In this document: in pieces, positions 1-12,930 of the stretch
Numbering within the stretch: the first letter of the stretch is position 1
Layout: every line of letters begins with the position of its first letter
Origin: Epiperipatus broadwayi
Lineage: Eukaryota > Onychophora > Udeonychophora > Euonychophora > Peripatidae
Assembly: GCA_028023455.1 (NCBI GenBank)
Contig: JAQFVV010012400.1
Location: forward strand, 12,035,748-12,099,747
Direction of reading: 5' to 3'
Length of the DNA: 64,000 nt
Notes under the pieces: generated by a model
The model's database searches: none
Seen by the model: only the letters and a program-made list of their open reading frames with translations
Told to the model about the DNA's origin: nothing
Position numbers and translations under genes: made by a program

Positions 1-74
1 TATAATGAGGATATACTTATGCAAAGTCAAAAGTAGATATTCTAATTTATAATATACAAAATAACAGCACATCT

Positions 75-610
75 ATGCAAAATCCTAGCCTTGATAATCT
101 CAATCAACATGGCTACTCCACAGAATATACAAATAACCAATCTAATATCTCACTGCTGGAATCAGATACAAAGTATATGAGTGATACCCTACCGTTTCCT
201 TGCTCTGATGATGAATTCCAATTAGAGTGGAGACTAAGACACAAATACCCAAGAGGAAAAAATACAGAGTGGTTCAAGAGCTTACAAAAGTTAATGAACT
301 TGATAAACATAGTGAACTGAAACCAAAGAAAAATGTTATAAAGTCAACAACACCAGCATAAAAAAAAAACTAAACTCACAGGTAAAACAGATTATCTGTC
401 TTCTGATTCAACACTCCATTGGACCAGGCAAAGTCAAGACACAAATCCATTGACACAGAAACAACTTCTCTATATGGCAGGATTGGATGTCCACAGAAGA
501 ACAAGCAAAACTAAGAATAACATATCACCTACTATCTATCAAAGTACAGAATCAGACATTGAATCACCATTTAGAATGAATACTCAAAATGAGCTATATG
601 AAAAATACTT
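75..610 (+). pseudogene. Possible ORF1 remnant of LINE A
   Basis: An 81-codon frame at 75-320 is followed in shifted frames by polar, Asn/Gln/Ser-rich coding-like sequence to about 610. I recognise no domain. It lies directly upstream of the endonuclease of LINE A in the same orientation, where ORF1 would be, and that position is the only support. It could equally be unrelated sequence. Confidence 0.25.
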
Positions 611-887
611 ATGAACAACTAAATGAGAATAAGTTATTCAGCTCAAATTATGAAAACAACATTAAAAAATAAACCAACCACGATCATTCTATTTATTGAA
701 AAAAGTATGCAGAACCAATTTCAAAAAGCTCCCCTTAAAAAAAGAGGTTCATTAATTTCACAGTGGTGTTTTATTATTATTTTCTATTCCCATGTAACAA
801 ATTCTTGTTGCACTTTTACTAATTTTATTTTTCCATACATTATATAATAAACTATATTTCATCCCCCATTCTATATAAATAATAATA

Positions 888-3800
888 TGAATCTTTCTAT
901 TACTGCAGTTAATGTAATAGGTATTAACTCTACCCAGCAAATATTCGCACTTAACAATTGGATAAGCCAATTTTCACCCCATATTCTATTTACAGAAACA
1001 AAATGCTCTGTACATTCTACATTTATTCCAGAGTAGTACCTAAGTAAATTTGGATACTGTAAATTTTCAACATCTGATATTGCTGCTGCTGGAACAGGGG
1101 CTCCTATCAATCATAGTTCTCTTTTTCAAACTTTTAAAATTTTATACTAGATCAGCATATGAGTATAATTATACTATATCATTCTGCTTTCACTCTCAAT
1201 TTAATAACGTTATATTTGTATAATCGGCCAGTATTAAATTATCAATTAATAAATAAAATAAATTTAATATTAGCTACAAATTTTTATCCTACAATAATCA
1301 TGGATGATTTCAACATGTCCTATATAAGCTTTACGTTAAAATATCTCCATTTAATTAATAAAAATCTTATGAGTGCTGAAGGTTTTTCCCCAACTAACTC
1401 CATTTCATTCTATACAAAAAAAAAACACTCTTCTCTAATAGATCTTTTTTATTCACCAGATCTACATTTCATAACAAGCCCCTCCCTCTGCCCTGTAACC
1501 TTCTTTAATCATTTAGCACTCATAATACACATGCAACTTCAACCAATTCTTCCCCTAAATAATACTATCCATCTTCTATTAAAATCTATTGCACCTGAAG
1601 CAGTTCTTTCTGAAATCTACCATTTATTTTAAAAAGTTAAAAATACTATCTCTAAACCCAGTAGAAGCTTGGCTATCTTTTATTAATATAGTATCTTCAA
1701 CTATTAGACATTATATTTCCAAAAACTGTTCCCTCACTAATCTTGTTAAAAAATTGGATATGTTACACTTGAAACTAAAAAATACATCATGTGATTCTTC
1801 TTCAGTCAATTCAATAATCTTCTTAAAACAGGAGTACAAGTAAACTCAACTCATACTGGCTGATTATCTCTCTATTAAGAAAGCAAAAATTTTTGTAGTT
1901 AATCCTCATAACTGGTCTAAAGGATAAAGTGGGTCTTAGGATATACTTCCAAAAAATTAACTCCATCTATTATTTATGAGTCAAAAATGATTGCTGGGGA
2001 AGACATGATTCCTCAAATATATTACCACTTTAAAGTTATACTCCAGAAATGTTCTTTTCCAAAGCTCTCTTCTTTCTACTTTGGCATTACCACAGAAGAA
2101 CATAATATTACAAAGTGTGAGATTGCTCTAAAGTTAAACTCTATTCCAACTAACACACACCCAGGAATACATGCTATTCCTAAATTTTTATTAGCTCATC
2201 TTAGTCATTTTACTGTCCCAATAGTCCATAATATAAATTATCTCTCAAAACAGATGCATAACATTGACCAACTTTAGCCAGTATTGCTTGTTCACTGTCT
2301 TAAAAAAGAATATAGTTCCTTCTCCTCTAGATAATCTATGACCTATTTCAATGTCTCCTCTTATCATCAACAAATAAAGACTCTCTTAAAAGACAAAATT
2401 CAACCTCTTATTCTTCCTGTAATGTCTAAATTTCAATTCGCTAAGAAGGGGTGTTCTACTTACAAAGCACTTATTTAAAATGTTGATTGATTATGTAAGG
2501 CAGGCTAGAAAATCTGCATCTATTGTAGTACAACCAGACATAGAGGCTGCATTTGATGCAGTACCTGTGGAGAAGCTACTAGAGGTTCTCGATCAACATA
2601 ATATTCCAATACCAATAATGTATATATTAGACAACCTACTCATTAATAAAAAGATTCATATTATACTTAATGGCAAAATGTCTCTGACTTCTCTCCACAC
2701 AACTCAATACCTCAAGGTCCTCCCATAGCTCACTATTCCTCATTACATATATTAACCCCCTCCTACCTGTAATAGAATCTAAACTACCAGGAATATATGT
2801 ACCCCTTATAAAACAATCAATCAATCATATTTCATATATGGATGACATTTTTCTCCCATCCAAAAAATATCTGCCTAAAATGTACACTATATTAGAAAAT
2901 TACTCTGTAGCTTATTCTTTAAAATTTAACAAAGAGAAAACATCTATTTGGAGTATTCATTCTGGTAATCAAATTCATTCAGTATGCAGTTCCCCTCCTC
3001 ATAAATTTCTTGGATTCCCAATTCACCTTTCTATGAATGCAATAAAAATAATCATATAAGAGCAATTAATAACTGCAATTGAAAAAGTGACAAACTCACT
3101 TCCAAAAACATATCTCCCATTGAATAGTAAAATATCACTCATTAACATATTAATATTTCCAAAAATAAATTATTGTGCACCTATCATTAAATTCACCACC
3201 TCATTCACAAAAAAAGTTAACTCACTTTGTACAAAGCTAATATGGAATAAAAAAGCAGTAGCAATAGCCATTAAAAGTCTGCAAACATTCAAGACAGAAT
3301 GGCCTGTCATTACACCACATTTCAACATTTTATTATCAGAAAACTTATAATGCATTAATGAAGCTTTGTACTATATATGAAAATTTTTAGATGCTCATTT
3401 CAATATCACCTACAGATACTCCATCTCCTATTAAAAATAAATTTATCAACAACCTGATTTAGTTCACTTTCAAACATAAAGAACCTGATCCTAATTTGTT
3501 TTCAACAAAAATTAAATATTGGGAAGCTCATTATATAAACACTAATTCCAATCCCCTTGAAATACTTATTAGTTTCCTTAATATCTCAAATAAATCCATA
3601 ATTCAAAAGTTTAGATTTTGGTACTTGGAGCCTAAATATCTGAATTTTTTAATAAAAAATCAATCTAAAGGTTCTACCTACCAATGCTTTTCTGGCTGAG
3701 AAAATGAAATTTGCAAATATCAATGCTAATTATCCTTTATGTGGTAGAGGAGATGAAACAATGGAACAATTTGTCTCTCGGTGTGTTTCCCTACAGACAT

Positions 3801-3952
3801 ATCAAGAACTTATTTCTATAATTACTCGTAATTCAAATTCCTCATTAAAGACATTGATAGAAAATATTCAGAGGGGATTGTTTCCAACTATAAGGCTATA
3901 CAATCTATATTTTATTCATACTATGGTTTGTGAGATGTCACTTTGTATTTAA
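888..3952 (+). pseudogene. LINE A ORF2: endonuclease plus reverse transcriptase, broken
   Basis: The protein would nick target DNA and copy the element RNA. Endonuclease signs: an ILFTETK segment near 990, the MDDFN motif near 1,302 (family form GDFN) and an SLIDLFYSPDL segment near 1,435. Reverse transcriptase: PDIEAAFDAVP near 2,535 supplies the first catalytic aspartate, and the YMDD box at about 2,836-2,848 supplies the catalytic pair; HKFLGF near 3,000 matches the downstream RT block. The C-terminal piece (3,704-3,952) has CGRGDETMEQFVSRC, like the terminal CCHC-type segment of many LINEs. At least six frame breaks or stops separate the pieces (for example near 1,035, 1,149, 1,842, 2,277, 2,728 and 3,058), so it is a pseudogene even though the RT active-site residues survive. 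Confidence 0.75.
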
Positions 3953-4784
3953 TCCACATCTCGTAAACTTAAATCCCTCTTTCTAAATAAGTTGACAAAA
4001 ATTAAAACAAGAGATTAGGCATTAGCTCCAGTAGATATAGTATCAGCAACTTGGAGCTTGATCAAATTACCAACACCAATGTGAAATATGGATCATATTT
4101 TTACTGTACTTTTTTTTTTTGTTTTTACTATTGATATTGTTATAAATTAACTACTTTCTGATTTTATTTCTACATTGTTATGTAAAAATTATTGACATAT
4201 ATATATAGAATGCTTGCCGATGGTCTTATATTGTAATACAGTTCTTGTAATGCCTTTTTTTATCCATGTACAAAAATAAAAAATTTGTATTTTTGTTCCC
4301 ATAGTATATAAAAGCACCTACATGTACTTATGATATCAAATAAAAGTTGTTTAAAAGTGCAGCAGTAGTAGTAGTAGTAATACAGTTCAATGCAACTTGA
4401 ATGCATAAAAAGTGAAATATTGCAATAATTTTACTTTCTAACTCATAAAATAATGTATCAATTTCAAAGGTGTAGTAAGTACAGTTTTTGGGAAAGTTGT
4501 AAAAATATTTTGCTTTATTACTGATCAAACAAAACAACCCATATTAAATTAGAATTAGAATAAAAATTTTAATGCACTATTGATTGATATAATTTATATC
4601 CCAAAATACTAAATCCTGTGCTATTTATTATTTCACAATATTATAGAACTTAATTTTTATGGATAAATTAACATTTGTTTCTCAAGCTAAACAGCTCATG
4701 CTAGATAGAGTAGGTACTTCAGCTAGTTTGAAATACAAATATTTAAACAATATTTTCATTAGATGCAATGGATGTCTTCATTTT

Positions 4785-4888
4785 TTTTTTTTTCAAGTGT
4801 CATAGCATCGTCCGGGACGCGAACCCGCAACCCAAGCAACTTCCTGCAAGTGCAAGGCAGTCGTGCTGACCTCTTGACCACCATACAC
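4785..4888 (-). mobile_element. tRNA-derived SINE with target-site duplication
   Basis: Read on the minus strand, it starts with an A-box-like GGTCAAGAGGTCAGCACG and has a B box, GGGTTCGCGTCCC, about 50 bases on, as in a tRNA gene (internal Pol III promoter). A poly(A) tail follows, seen as the T run at 4,781-4,793. A 13-bp duplication, atgtcttcatttt, flanks it at 4,772-4,784 and 4,889-4,901, overlapping the tail, which marks target-primed retroposition. The anticodon loop would read GCA (Cys-like), but the arm is imperfect, so this is not a functional tRNA gene. Confidence 0.75.
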
Positions 4889-5160
4889 ATGTCTTCATTT
4901 TCTTTTTTTAAAATACTGATAAAACAGGTTCTTTTTTTTTTTTAAAAAAAAAAATAAACAAATTCAAGTGATTAAATAGATTTAAAAAACTGATAAAAAT
5001 CTTTGATAGGAATTATTTGTAATTAAAGTCAAACCCATTTCCACTATTTAGAGGATTAAATAATTAGAACTGTTCATTAAGCAACATGATTTATTTTTGA
5101 ACAAGTTTTGGTAAAAACATATTAAATCTCTCATACATACATTGTAAAGAAAGTAGGTTT

Positions 5161-5400
5161 CATAGTCAAAATAAGAGTCATATATCACATGATCCTATCT
5201 CTTAAGCTTGTAAGTTATAAACAATGAGGATTGCCAATTCCTCTACAAGCTTTATGATAAAGGCTTAGCCAGAGCCAGCACTTAAAATATCTCTGTCAGG
5301 AACCCTCCCCAAACTCCTGACCATTGTTTCATGCTTTAGCACTCCTGAGAGAGGTGTCAGGGTAGGTTCAGACACTAGATCTCATATTAAAAACACAGCA
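5161..5400 (+). repeat. Dispersed copy of the 23.6-24.7 kb foldback family
   Basis: Shares long diverged blocks with the units at 23.6-24.7 kb: the end segment with catatatcacatga, then ttaagcttgtaa, caagctttatgataa, a cagaaacc-like segment, and the inner cagacactagatct. Only one arm is present here, so it is half an inverted-repeat element. Confidence 0.7.
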
Positions 5401-5819
5401 TAAGAGTAAACTAGACAGATAAGCACAATCAACATTTATATACAATATACACAATAATACTCCTAAAAATTATCATTCCTGAAGCAGTTCTATCAACATT
5501 TTTTTATTAATTTGAAAAAAAAAAAAAAATTTCTTTTAACTATTGATCCTATGCAGGATTATTTTCCTTTTACTAATATTGTGGCATAATTAATCATTAC
5601 ATTTCCAAAAAAGTATAACTACTATAGGAAAATCTACTATAAATAAATAAAAAACACAAATTTATAGCCACTCAATCAACTCTGAAACTAGCTCGCTGTT
5701 ATCTATTAAATAAATATTAAAGAAATAGTTTTATTCATATACTAATGCTCTAAAAAGACACTATCTTCAGTTTTCACAGAATTCTTGATATTATGTGACC
5801 AAAAACAAAGATAGTCAAG
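5401..5819. other. AT-rich spacer, nothing recognised
   Basis: No reading frame with recognisable content. It contains an A run at about 5,516-5,529 and simple AT-rich sequence. Confidence 0.5.
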
Positions 5820-5921
5820 CATTGGTGGTCGAGAGGTCAGTGACGGCTGCTTTACAAGCAGTTGTCCCGGGTTAGTGGGTTCGCTTCCCAGCTGATAGAC
5901 ACATGAGAAAAAAAAAAAAAA
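5820..5921 (+). mobile_element. tRNA-derived SINE with poly(A) tail
   Basis: Same family as the SINE at 4.8 kb, in plus orientation: A-box-like ggtggtcgagaggtcag at about 5,824, an anticodon-arm-like hairpin ctgctttacaagcag (loop would read TAC, Val-like), a B box gggttcgcttccc at about 5,877-5,889, and an A run at 5,908-5,921. No clear target-site duplication was found, so the right boundary is the tail and the left boundary is approximate. Confidence 0.65.
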
Positions 5922-7460
5922 CATACGCTGTTGAAAGTCTAAGAATATTTCTAAACATTATCAGAATACTTTTATGTTTAGTTGCATAATATCAAGAATA
6001 TTGTAAAAGCTGGAAAAAGAAATATTTACTTTCAAATTTATTTATTTTTTACTTTTGAGAGCATTTATATATTTTTTATTTTATTTTCTGCAGTTGCAGA
6101 AATTAGGAATGAAGAAAGTTTAAATGTAATTACCATAAAGAGTACTGAATCCCAGATAAACTTAAAAATTTAAATTTTTTGCTAATTTTTCCCTAAAATT
6201 CTTTGTAAATTCTAAATCTGCAGTGGATTGATAATGGTTGATAATGATGACTGGGAATACAAACAACTGCCAAATCAAAAACTGAATTACAAGATTTTAT
6301 CAAGTTAGACAGCCCCAAAAAATTAGAATAAATCAAATAAGAGTATAAAACGCAACATTTTTTTCTTGCAACTGGCCTAAAGATTTTACTTGATGGAATC
6401 TTAGCATTAATCAAAAAAAACATCCCAGCATCAATGATAAAATATTCATCACAATTATAGAGAAAAATAATATCTATTATTTTCTAAGTCTTTTAAAACT
6501 CTAATCTCATTTATATCTGCCAAACACTTTACACATATTGTATACATATGCAAAGAGCAAAAGATAACTGTTAAATCTAGAGTAACGGTCTTGAGATAAT
6601 CTGGTAACAGTTAAGTAAATAAATAATAGATTATTGCTTGGAAATTCATAAGAAATTTAAGCACTAAAAGTGACAAAGGTGTGCTATAATCCACGGATCT
6701 TGAACTCCAGTTTGCCCCTTTACTAATGCACTAAAACATGCATGGCAATAGTTAAGAGATTAAGTGAAATAAGTGATTGGAGGAGGGGGTAGGGTGAGTG
6801 ATTAATAATATTTGGAGTTTCATTAATAAAACTTTAAAGTAATGAAGATCAATCTAAAGTTACTAAAATCAGTAATAATGATGTGAAACTTTTTTTGTAT
6901 TATTAAATTGATTATTGATATTTTTTATATATTACAAGTTTGTATATTGGATGAAAGTTATCATTAGGCTTAAGTTTTAATATTTAGTTTTTTAAACAGC
7001 TACAAATTAGACATATAGGCTAGTATTATAAATCTATATAATTTTTACAATCATTCTACAGACTGTGTACAAACTAATATTGTAATTCCATCCTGAGGCT
7101 TAAATAATAAAGATTGAGCTGACATGTTTAGTTCCTTAATTGGTTTTCTTATTTATGGAGCCAGAGTCCCTGGGGATAGATATCTCTTGAACTTTTCTGC
7201 TGTATCAAATTGCAGTTCTCCAATGATCCTGACACAGAAGATGCTAACACTTTAGTTTATATATCTGTGCTTGTTATTTTTGGGGATAAATGTAAATGTC
7301 TTAAGCTGATTAACTAGATTTAATCAGCTTAATATGATTTCTGTAAAAAAAAAAAAAAAAAATCTGCATTTCTTAAGTGCTTTTATTATCTGAAATATTT
7401 CCTCTGAATAACAACTGATTTATTATTTTTACATTACGTTTTATACGGGATTGACATGGA
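5922..7460. other. AT-rich non-coding stretch
   Basis: Short open frames here (for example 5,982-6,173 and 6,193-6,423 minus) have no recognisable domain and the base composition of the surroundings. A purine-rich G run sits near 6,780-6,796 and an A run at about 7,346-7,363. I see no gene. Confidence 0.5.
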
Positions 7461-7788
7461 CTTTCAAGCTCCCTTCAGCTATCCACTCCATTTTACCATA
7501 CACATGATCACATACATGTTGAAAAAGATAAATGATCTCCAATATATGTATTTCATGCTGAATAAGCACTCATCAGTGGGTTCAGATCATCATCTTCCAC
7601 ACATATATATAATCAATGCTCAGTTTATATTAAGATTTAGAATGGGAGATGATGGATTTGGATCAACTGATGAGTGCTAGTTCAGTATGAAATACATATA
7701 TTGGAAATCATTTAATTTTTTCATAGGTATGTGACCATGTGTATCGGTTGTATGAGGTGAAGTAGAGAGCTGAAAGGAGCTTGAAAGT
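7461..7788. repeat. Foldback (long inverted-repeat) element
   Basis: The left arm begins tttcaagctcccttcagct and the right arm ends agctgaaaggagcttgaaa. Inner matching blocks include ccaatatatgtatttcat against atgaaatacatatattgg, and gcactcatcag against ctgatgagtgc. The arms are about 140 bp around a centre near 7,600-7,650. Just beyond the right arm, gagttcaaatcccc (about 7,791) looks like a tRNA B box. The 74-codon frame at 7,456-7,680 is an accident of the palindrome. Confidence 0.75.
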
Positions 7789-8009
7789 CTGAGTTCAAAT
7801 CCCCTACAATTACATTTAAACTCCAAGTATATGAATTATGCATGTATTTCAAAAATATTGTTTAATTATAAATAATTCTCACAGTTACCTAATAGTTTTT
7901 TAATTACACTTAATTGATTCTCTGCAGAGTTTAATCTTTCTTTGCTAATACCAATATTTCACTTTCATAACTATGCATTACGCTTATAAGTTCAGGCGAT
8001 ACTAGTCAT

Positions 8010-8075
8010 AAACCATTAAAACTTCACATAGTCACTATATCTTTATGTTAGCACATGCAGTTAACTAGTGGCCAA
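8010..8075 (+). repeat. Short fragment of the 51-56 kb foldback family
   Basis: The segment aaccattaaaacttcacata, followed by a tcac...atgttagcacatgcagttaac stretch, matches the outer end of the foldback elements at about 51,765-51,830 and 56,463-56,510. Only the end is present. Confidence 0.5.
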
Positions 8076-8649
8076 AAAAAAAAATCAATACTACTACTCT
8101 TCTAAGAAACATGGAAGAATCATTGAATATATTAGCAATGTGATCAAATTACAGTGACAATATTCAGGATTGGCTCCATTGATAACATAACACATTAATA
8201 TTCCATACTATGGCAAAAATGGGAAAAGGGAAGTAAACTATAAAAAAAGAATAAATTATGAAAAAAAAAAAACCCCACATCACTACCACTTATTCATTCC
8301 CTGATAGGATCATTTTAATATGTGTTAATTTTTTCATACCAAACATTTTATTTAAATATTAAATTATTTATAAATCCTAACAATATAAAATACTGTAATA
8401 TGTGATGTGATATAGCTACTCCTTTATCGAAGTTAGGAATCCCTTAGTCAATATGCCCCAAAAAATCTATTAGCCACCTTGCTTTCTCTTTCTATTCCCC
8501 ACTCTGGTTTTCCTATATTCTTCTCTAGTCTATTCTATATTATTTCCACAACATTACATTGTCCACTCCATGGACTTTATTTCTAAATCCCCTTATCTTT
8601 TTCTAAGCCCAGCATAGAGACCAAGAACTCACTTTCTATATAATCACTT

Positions 8650-11600
8650 AGTTAATATTTATACTCCCACAACTTCCATATTTGTACCTTTCTGCTTGTA
8701 AGCATTTACATTCAATTAGCAGATGCCTAATATTTTCCATGCCTTCCTTACATAATTTGCAGCATAAATCACACACACTTTTCCATTTATAGTATATTCC
8801 CTTGTTGCTAACAATCCTGTTCGAGCCTTAAACAGTAAACTACTTTCCTTTCTATTATCGTAAAGTAACTAATACCCAACATTCTATTTTTATATATATT
8901 TAGATTGATTTTACTCTCTATACTAGTTCTCCATCTCTCCAACTCCCTATTTTTTATTAACGCATCTATTCTTCTATCCCATTCTTTGCTACTATAGCAC
9001 TTAACAATCTTCCTAACACAATCATCCCACCTTTTGTACAAGTATACCCATATAAAGTCTTTATCCAAATCTTCTGCATACCATACTACTTTTCTCACCT
9101 ATATTGTTGCCTGTCCTTTACTCGTAATCCAATTAAAGACTATTTTGGATATTCTCTAATTATTCATAAATTGCAATCTATCGAATATTTTCATTTTGCT
9201 TTTTGCATCTCTCACATAAAAACTTGACCATCCCATTTTCCTTGAATTGCCACTGTTGCTATCCATATATCTGCATCTAATGCACGCATTCCTAGTTCTC
9301 TTTGTACTTTATGTAAGTAATCTAACACCCCTTTACTAACACCAAACACCCCATTACCATAAATTAATCCTGCTACTGCCATTCCCTTCATACAATCTTT
9401 GCTACATCATATTTATTAAATAAAAACACTCTTAATTTCTTTATCAGTCTCTTTCTTTTCTTTGTTTCATTTACTAATTTTTACCCCATTCATCCAAGCA
9501 ATTCATCTGATTACTGATGATTCCCAAATAGTTACACATATTTACCACATTTAACTTTATATCCCCCAAGAAAAATTCTTTCTCATCTCTTTCCCCAGCA
9601 TTTATCATTACTTTTGGTTTTTCTTCACTAAATTTGATCCCAATCTCTTTACCCACCTTTGCGCAAGTCTTCAGCATAAGTTCCATATCTTCCTACTTTC
9701 TATGCACAAGAAAATATCAGCAACTAAAAGAACTAATAATGTATACCCTCCCTTGCCATCTATTAATGGTATCTCTATCCCTCTTTGAAATCTTTCTATT
9801 GTCTTCTCAATTTCTCTCAAATATAACAAAAACATAATAGGTGACACAGGGCATCCTTGCCTTAGTACTATCCTATTTTTAACTCTGATTCTATATTTCC
9901 CAAGTGATACATATAGTAATTATTTTCATACAATCTCTTAATAAGATCCATTAAGGCTCCATTCATTCTAAATTTATTAAATTTACCCATAATCTATTTC
10001 TATTTACTCTATCATATGCCTTCTCTATATCGATAAAGACCATATATAATTGCCTACCTGTATTTCTACTCATATCTATAAATTGTGTGACTACAAATAA
10101 ACTATCTCCTGTATACCTATCAGTTCTAAAACCTCCTTGCATTTCTCCCATTGTATTATTTTCTTTCATTCATTTTGTCACCCTTCCTGACACCATATGT
10201 GCAAAAACTTTATACAACCACCAATGTTATCGATACTTATCTATATTTGTTTATTTTTCTATGGTCCTTAACTTTCCTTTAAATAATAGCCTCACTCTTA
10301 TATTATTCCAGTTACCTCGAAATTCTGTCTTCGGTGTCATCCTACTAAAACATGATAATAGATTTAATGTTTCCCTATTTCTCAAATTCAACACCATCTC
10401 TGCTGCCCATCCATCTGAACCTCTTGCCTTTCCACTTTTCAACTTCTGTGACTCACTCAGTTCATTTTCTATAAATATAATATTTTCATTATTATGTGCT
10501 TTTATGTTTATTATCACTTGTTCTTCACATCTAACATCTTTTCTATATTCATTATATACTTATTTCAGAGTGACTCTAATTCTTCTCTAGAGCTAAACTC
10601 TTTCTCCTCATCATTTAGTAATACTACTTCTCTCTCTTTCTCCTACATTCCTCCTTTTAAATTTCCAAAATTTTTTATACCCATCTCTTTTATTAATATC
10701 CTCCAATAATTTACTATCCAATTTCATTCTCTCTAAATAATTATTTATGTTAGCCAACTTCTTTTTAATTAAAGTTTTCCCATCTAATATTTACATCTTT
10801 TTCACTTTCTTTGTTTTTAATAGCAATTTATCTTCTCTGCATGTTTTTCCCCTCTCTTTTACACTTTAATAATTCTCACTTTTCTATTATTTTTATTTTT
10901 CTGAATATTCTCCCCTAAAATCCTATTTGCCACTTTTTCTACTTCACCACACCAGTCCTTTACATTCATCCCAAACATTCTTCGATAATTTCTTCTACTT
11001 TTATTTTATATTCTTCTAACTTATTCTTATCACTCACTCTCCATCCACATCTTTCACTATCTTTTCTATTTTTATTATTATTTTCCATCACATTACTAAC
11101 CATTTCTATTATAAAAAAATTATGATCACTATTACATACTCTCTCTTCATTATCAAACACTTTAATTTTCCATACTTTATTCATTTCCTCTTTATCTACT
11201 AATACACAATCAATTGTGTGAAATATATTATTTCTAGAAATATATTATTTCTAGACCATGTGTATTGTCCCTCACAAATATTTGATAAATTTCCAATGCT
11301 CAAATTCACCCTCTGACAAAAAATTTTCAAAAGCTGTCATTCTTGTTATCCAAGTCATCAATTTCTTCAATATGCCCATTCATAATCTTTTTTTTTTGAA
11401 ACTCTGTAATCCTTAAATAAGCATTGATTTATGCTATTGTTCCACTCCATTACAGTTTGACCGTCTCCAGTCGCCATATACACTATAGCACGATCCATTC
11501 TTGTTTTCCTATCCTTACCTCAAACCACAAATAATTCTTGTCACTTTACGGTATTTAAATATTTTTTTGACATAACTCCTACATCACAATCCCTTTTTTC

Positions 11601-11760
11601 TTTTCTATTTATACCCTGCCATACCAAATTTTCCAATGTAGGTTCTTCTTGAAGTGTTTCCACTATTGCCAATATCTGAAGCCCTTCATTTTTAACTGCT
11701 TTATTTAATTTCAGCCACTTTTTCTGGTCTCCTACCACCTTGAATATTCAATATCCAATT
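8650..11760 (-). pseudogene. LINE B ORF2: endonuclease and reverse transcriptase, broken
   Basis: Coding pieces on the minus strand: endonuclease start with NEGLQILAIVETL (11,738-11,541) and its SDHNFF motif (near 11,125); RT block GKARGSDGWAAEMV (near 10,430); GGFRTDRYTGDSLF and VFIDIEKAYDRVNR (10,169-9,963), which carries the first catalytic aspartate; RQGCPVSPIMF (near 9,860). The expected F/YADD box near 9,715 reads VADIFL, so one of the paired aspartates is missing. The downstream parts are at 9,686-9,474 and 9,098-8,808, then CDLCCKLCKEGMENIRHLL (near 8,740), the usual C-terminal Cys/His segment. Multiple stops and frameshifts plus the damaged active site make it non-functional. Confidence 0.8.
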
Positions 11761-11969
11761 TTAACAATTTCTTTCTTTCTTACTGCCTCTTTTATAAATT
11801 CTTTCGATTTTCTTCTCTATTATATTTGCTATTAGTTTATCATTAGTTTTACAGACCCGTTCTCTCTCCACATCTATATTTATATATATCAGCTATTCTT
11901 TGTTTATTTCTTACATCAGGTCTACCCTAAGTCTTCTTTTTGATAATACTATAATTTAAGACCCTGCCT

Positions 11970-12930
11970 CCCTTTATAAGTTTCCTGAATTATAATATTT
12001 TTCATAAATCAAGCCCCCTAATTCTTCATTTTCTTGTTTTGCTAAATGCAATCCATCTTTGCTATGTAACGCCCTCTTATAAATAAAAAAATCCCACACA
12101 TCCACAGACATAAACATTATTTCAATCTCTCTTTTACAGAACCCACCCTATCTAACATATACCTGTTGTTGAATCTTCGTAGTAATCTAACTACTCCTAC
12201 TCTTCTTTAACCTTATTCAAACTATTAATCAATTCTTTGTACTCTCTTCTTTTACTCTCTACGATGGCACAGACAAATTATTTGTCCCTATCACAATATA
12301 AACATCTCTACTCCACTGTCTATGTTATCTGCAACATCTCTAATTCTAGCTCCAGGCAAATATACTCATATATTTTTATTTTCCCTTGCAATTTCGTCTC
12401 CACATTCTCTAATTAGTGAGTCCCCTATCAAGAATGTCTCATACTTTACTTTCTGTAATTTATTTATAACATTCTCTTCAACATTTTGAACTTTCTTATT
12501 TATTTCTTATCGTTTCTATTCATTAATTTCTTGATCTGCTCATGCTTCATATCTAATGCTTTTAATTTTACTTCTATATCCTTTATCGCTATCTTACTTA
12601 TTCTTTGCCTAACTATCCCCATTGCATTACTCATTTTGTCATCTATATCTTGTCACTCTACTAAATATATACTCCATTTCATCAACCTTAATTACATTTT
12701 CCTCTATTTCTCCTAACTTTCTCTTTATATTATCTATGCTTAAAAACCATTTTTTTTCGCCTCTTTTATCACATCTATACTTGATCTACACAACCATACA
12801 TCTTTTATATCCTTCCTAGTCTTCTTTAATCACTTCAGATGAAAAACCTTATCACATTCTGTACACTCTACCAAAGCATACCTAGTTTTCTTCTGACAAT
12901 CGTACATACATTGTGAGATATACATGTGGT
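11970..12930 (-). pseudogene. LINE B ORF1: PHD finger plus SGNH esterase, broken
   Basis: The PHD finger at about 12,918-12,785 (minus) shows CMYDC, ECTECDKVFHLK and VWLC. The cysteine expected after FHLK is replaced by a TGA stop at 12,830-12,832. A Lys-rich, helical-looking spacer follows. The SGNH hydrolase-like part shows GDSLIRE at about 12,425-12,405 (block I, catalytic Ser), PGARIRDV near 12,350, GTNNL near 12,288-12,274 (block III) and DGLHL at 12,057-12,043 (block V, Asp and His). Together these are the catalytic blocks of the esterase found in CR1/L2 ORF1 proteins, where it is thought to act on lipids or membranes. Several stops and frame changes break the frame. Confidence 0.75.

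Larger units (their letters stand above)
1..4382 (+). mobile_element. Degenerate LINE (non-LTR retrotransposon) A
   Basis: Series of plus-strand coding fragments in the order expected of a non-LTR retrotransposon: an ORF1-like stretch, an AP-type endonuclease, reverse transcriptase and a C-terminal cysteine/histidine segment, all broken by stops and frameshifts. The left end is not visible and may lie outside the window. After the last coding fragment comes an AT-rich 3' part, and a short AGT triplet run at about 4,366-4,381 could be its microsatellite tail, as CR1/L2-like elements often have. Clade is unassigned. No target-site duplication was found. Confidence 0.7.

Noticed and set aside
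4785-5921. Functional tRNA genes
   Set aside because: Acceptor stems do not pair, arms are imperfect, and both have poly(A) tails; they are SINEs.
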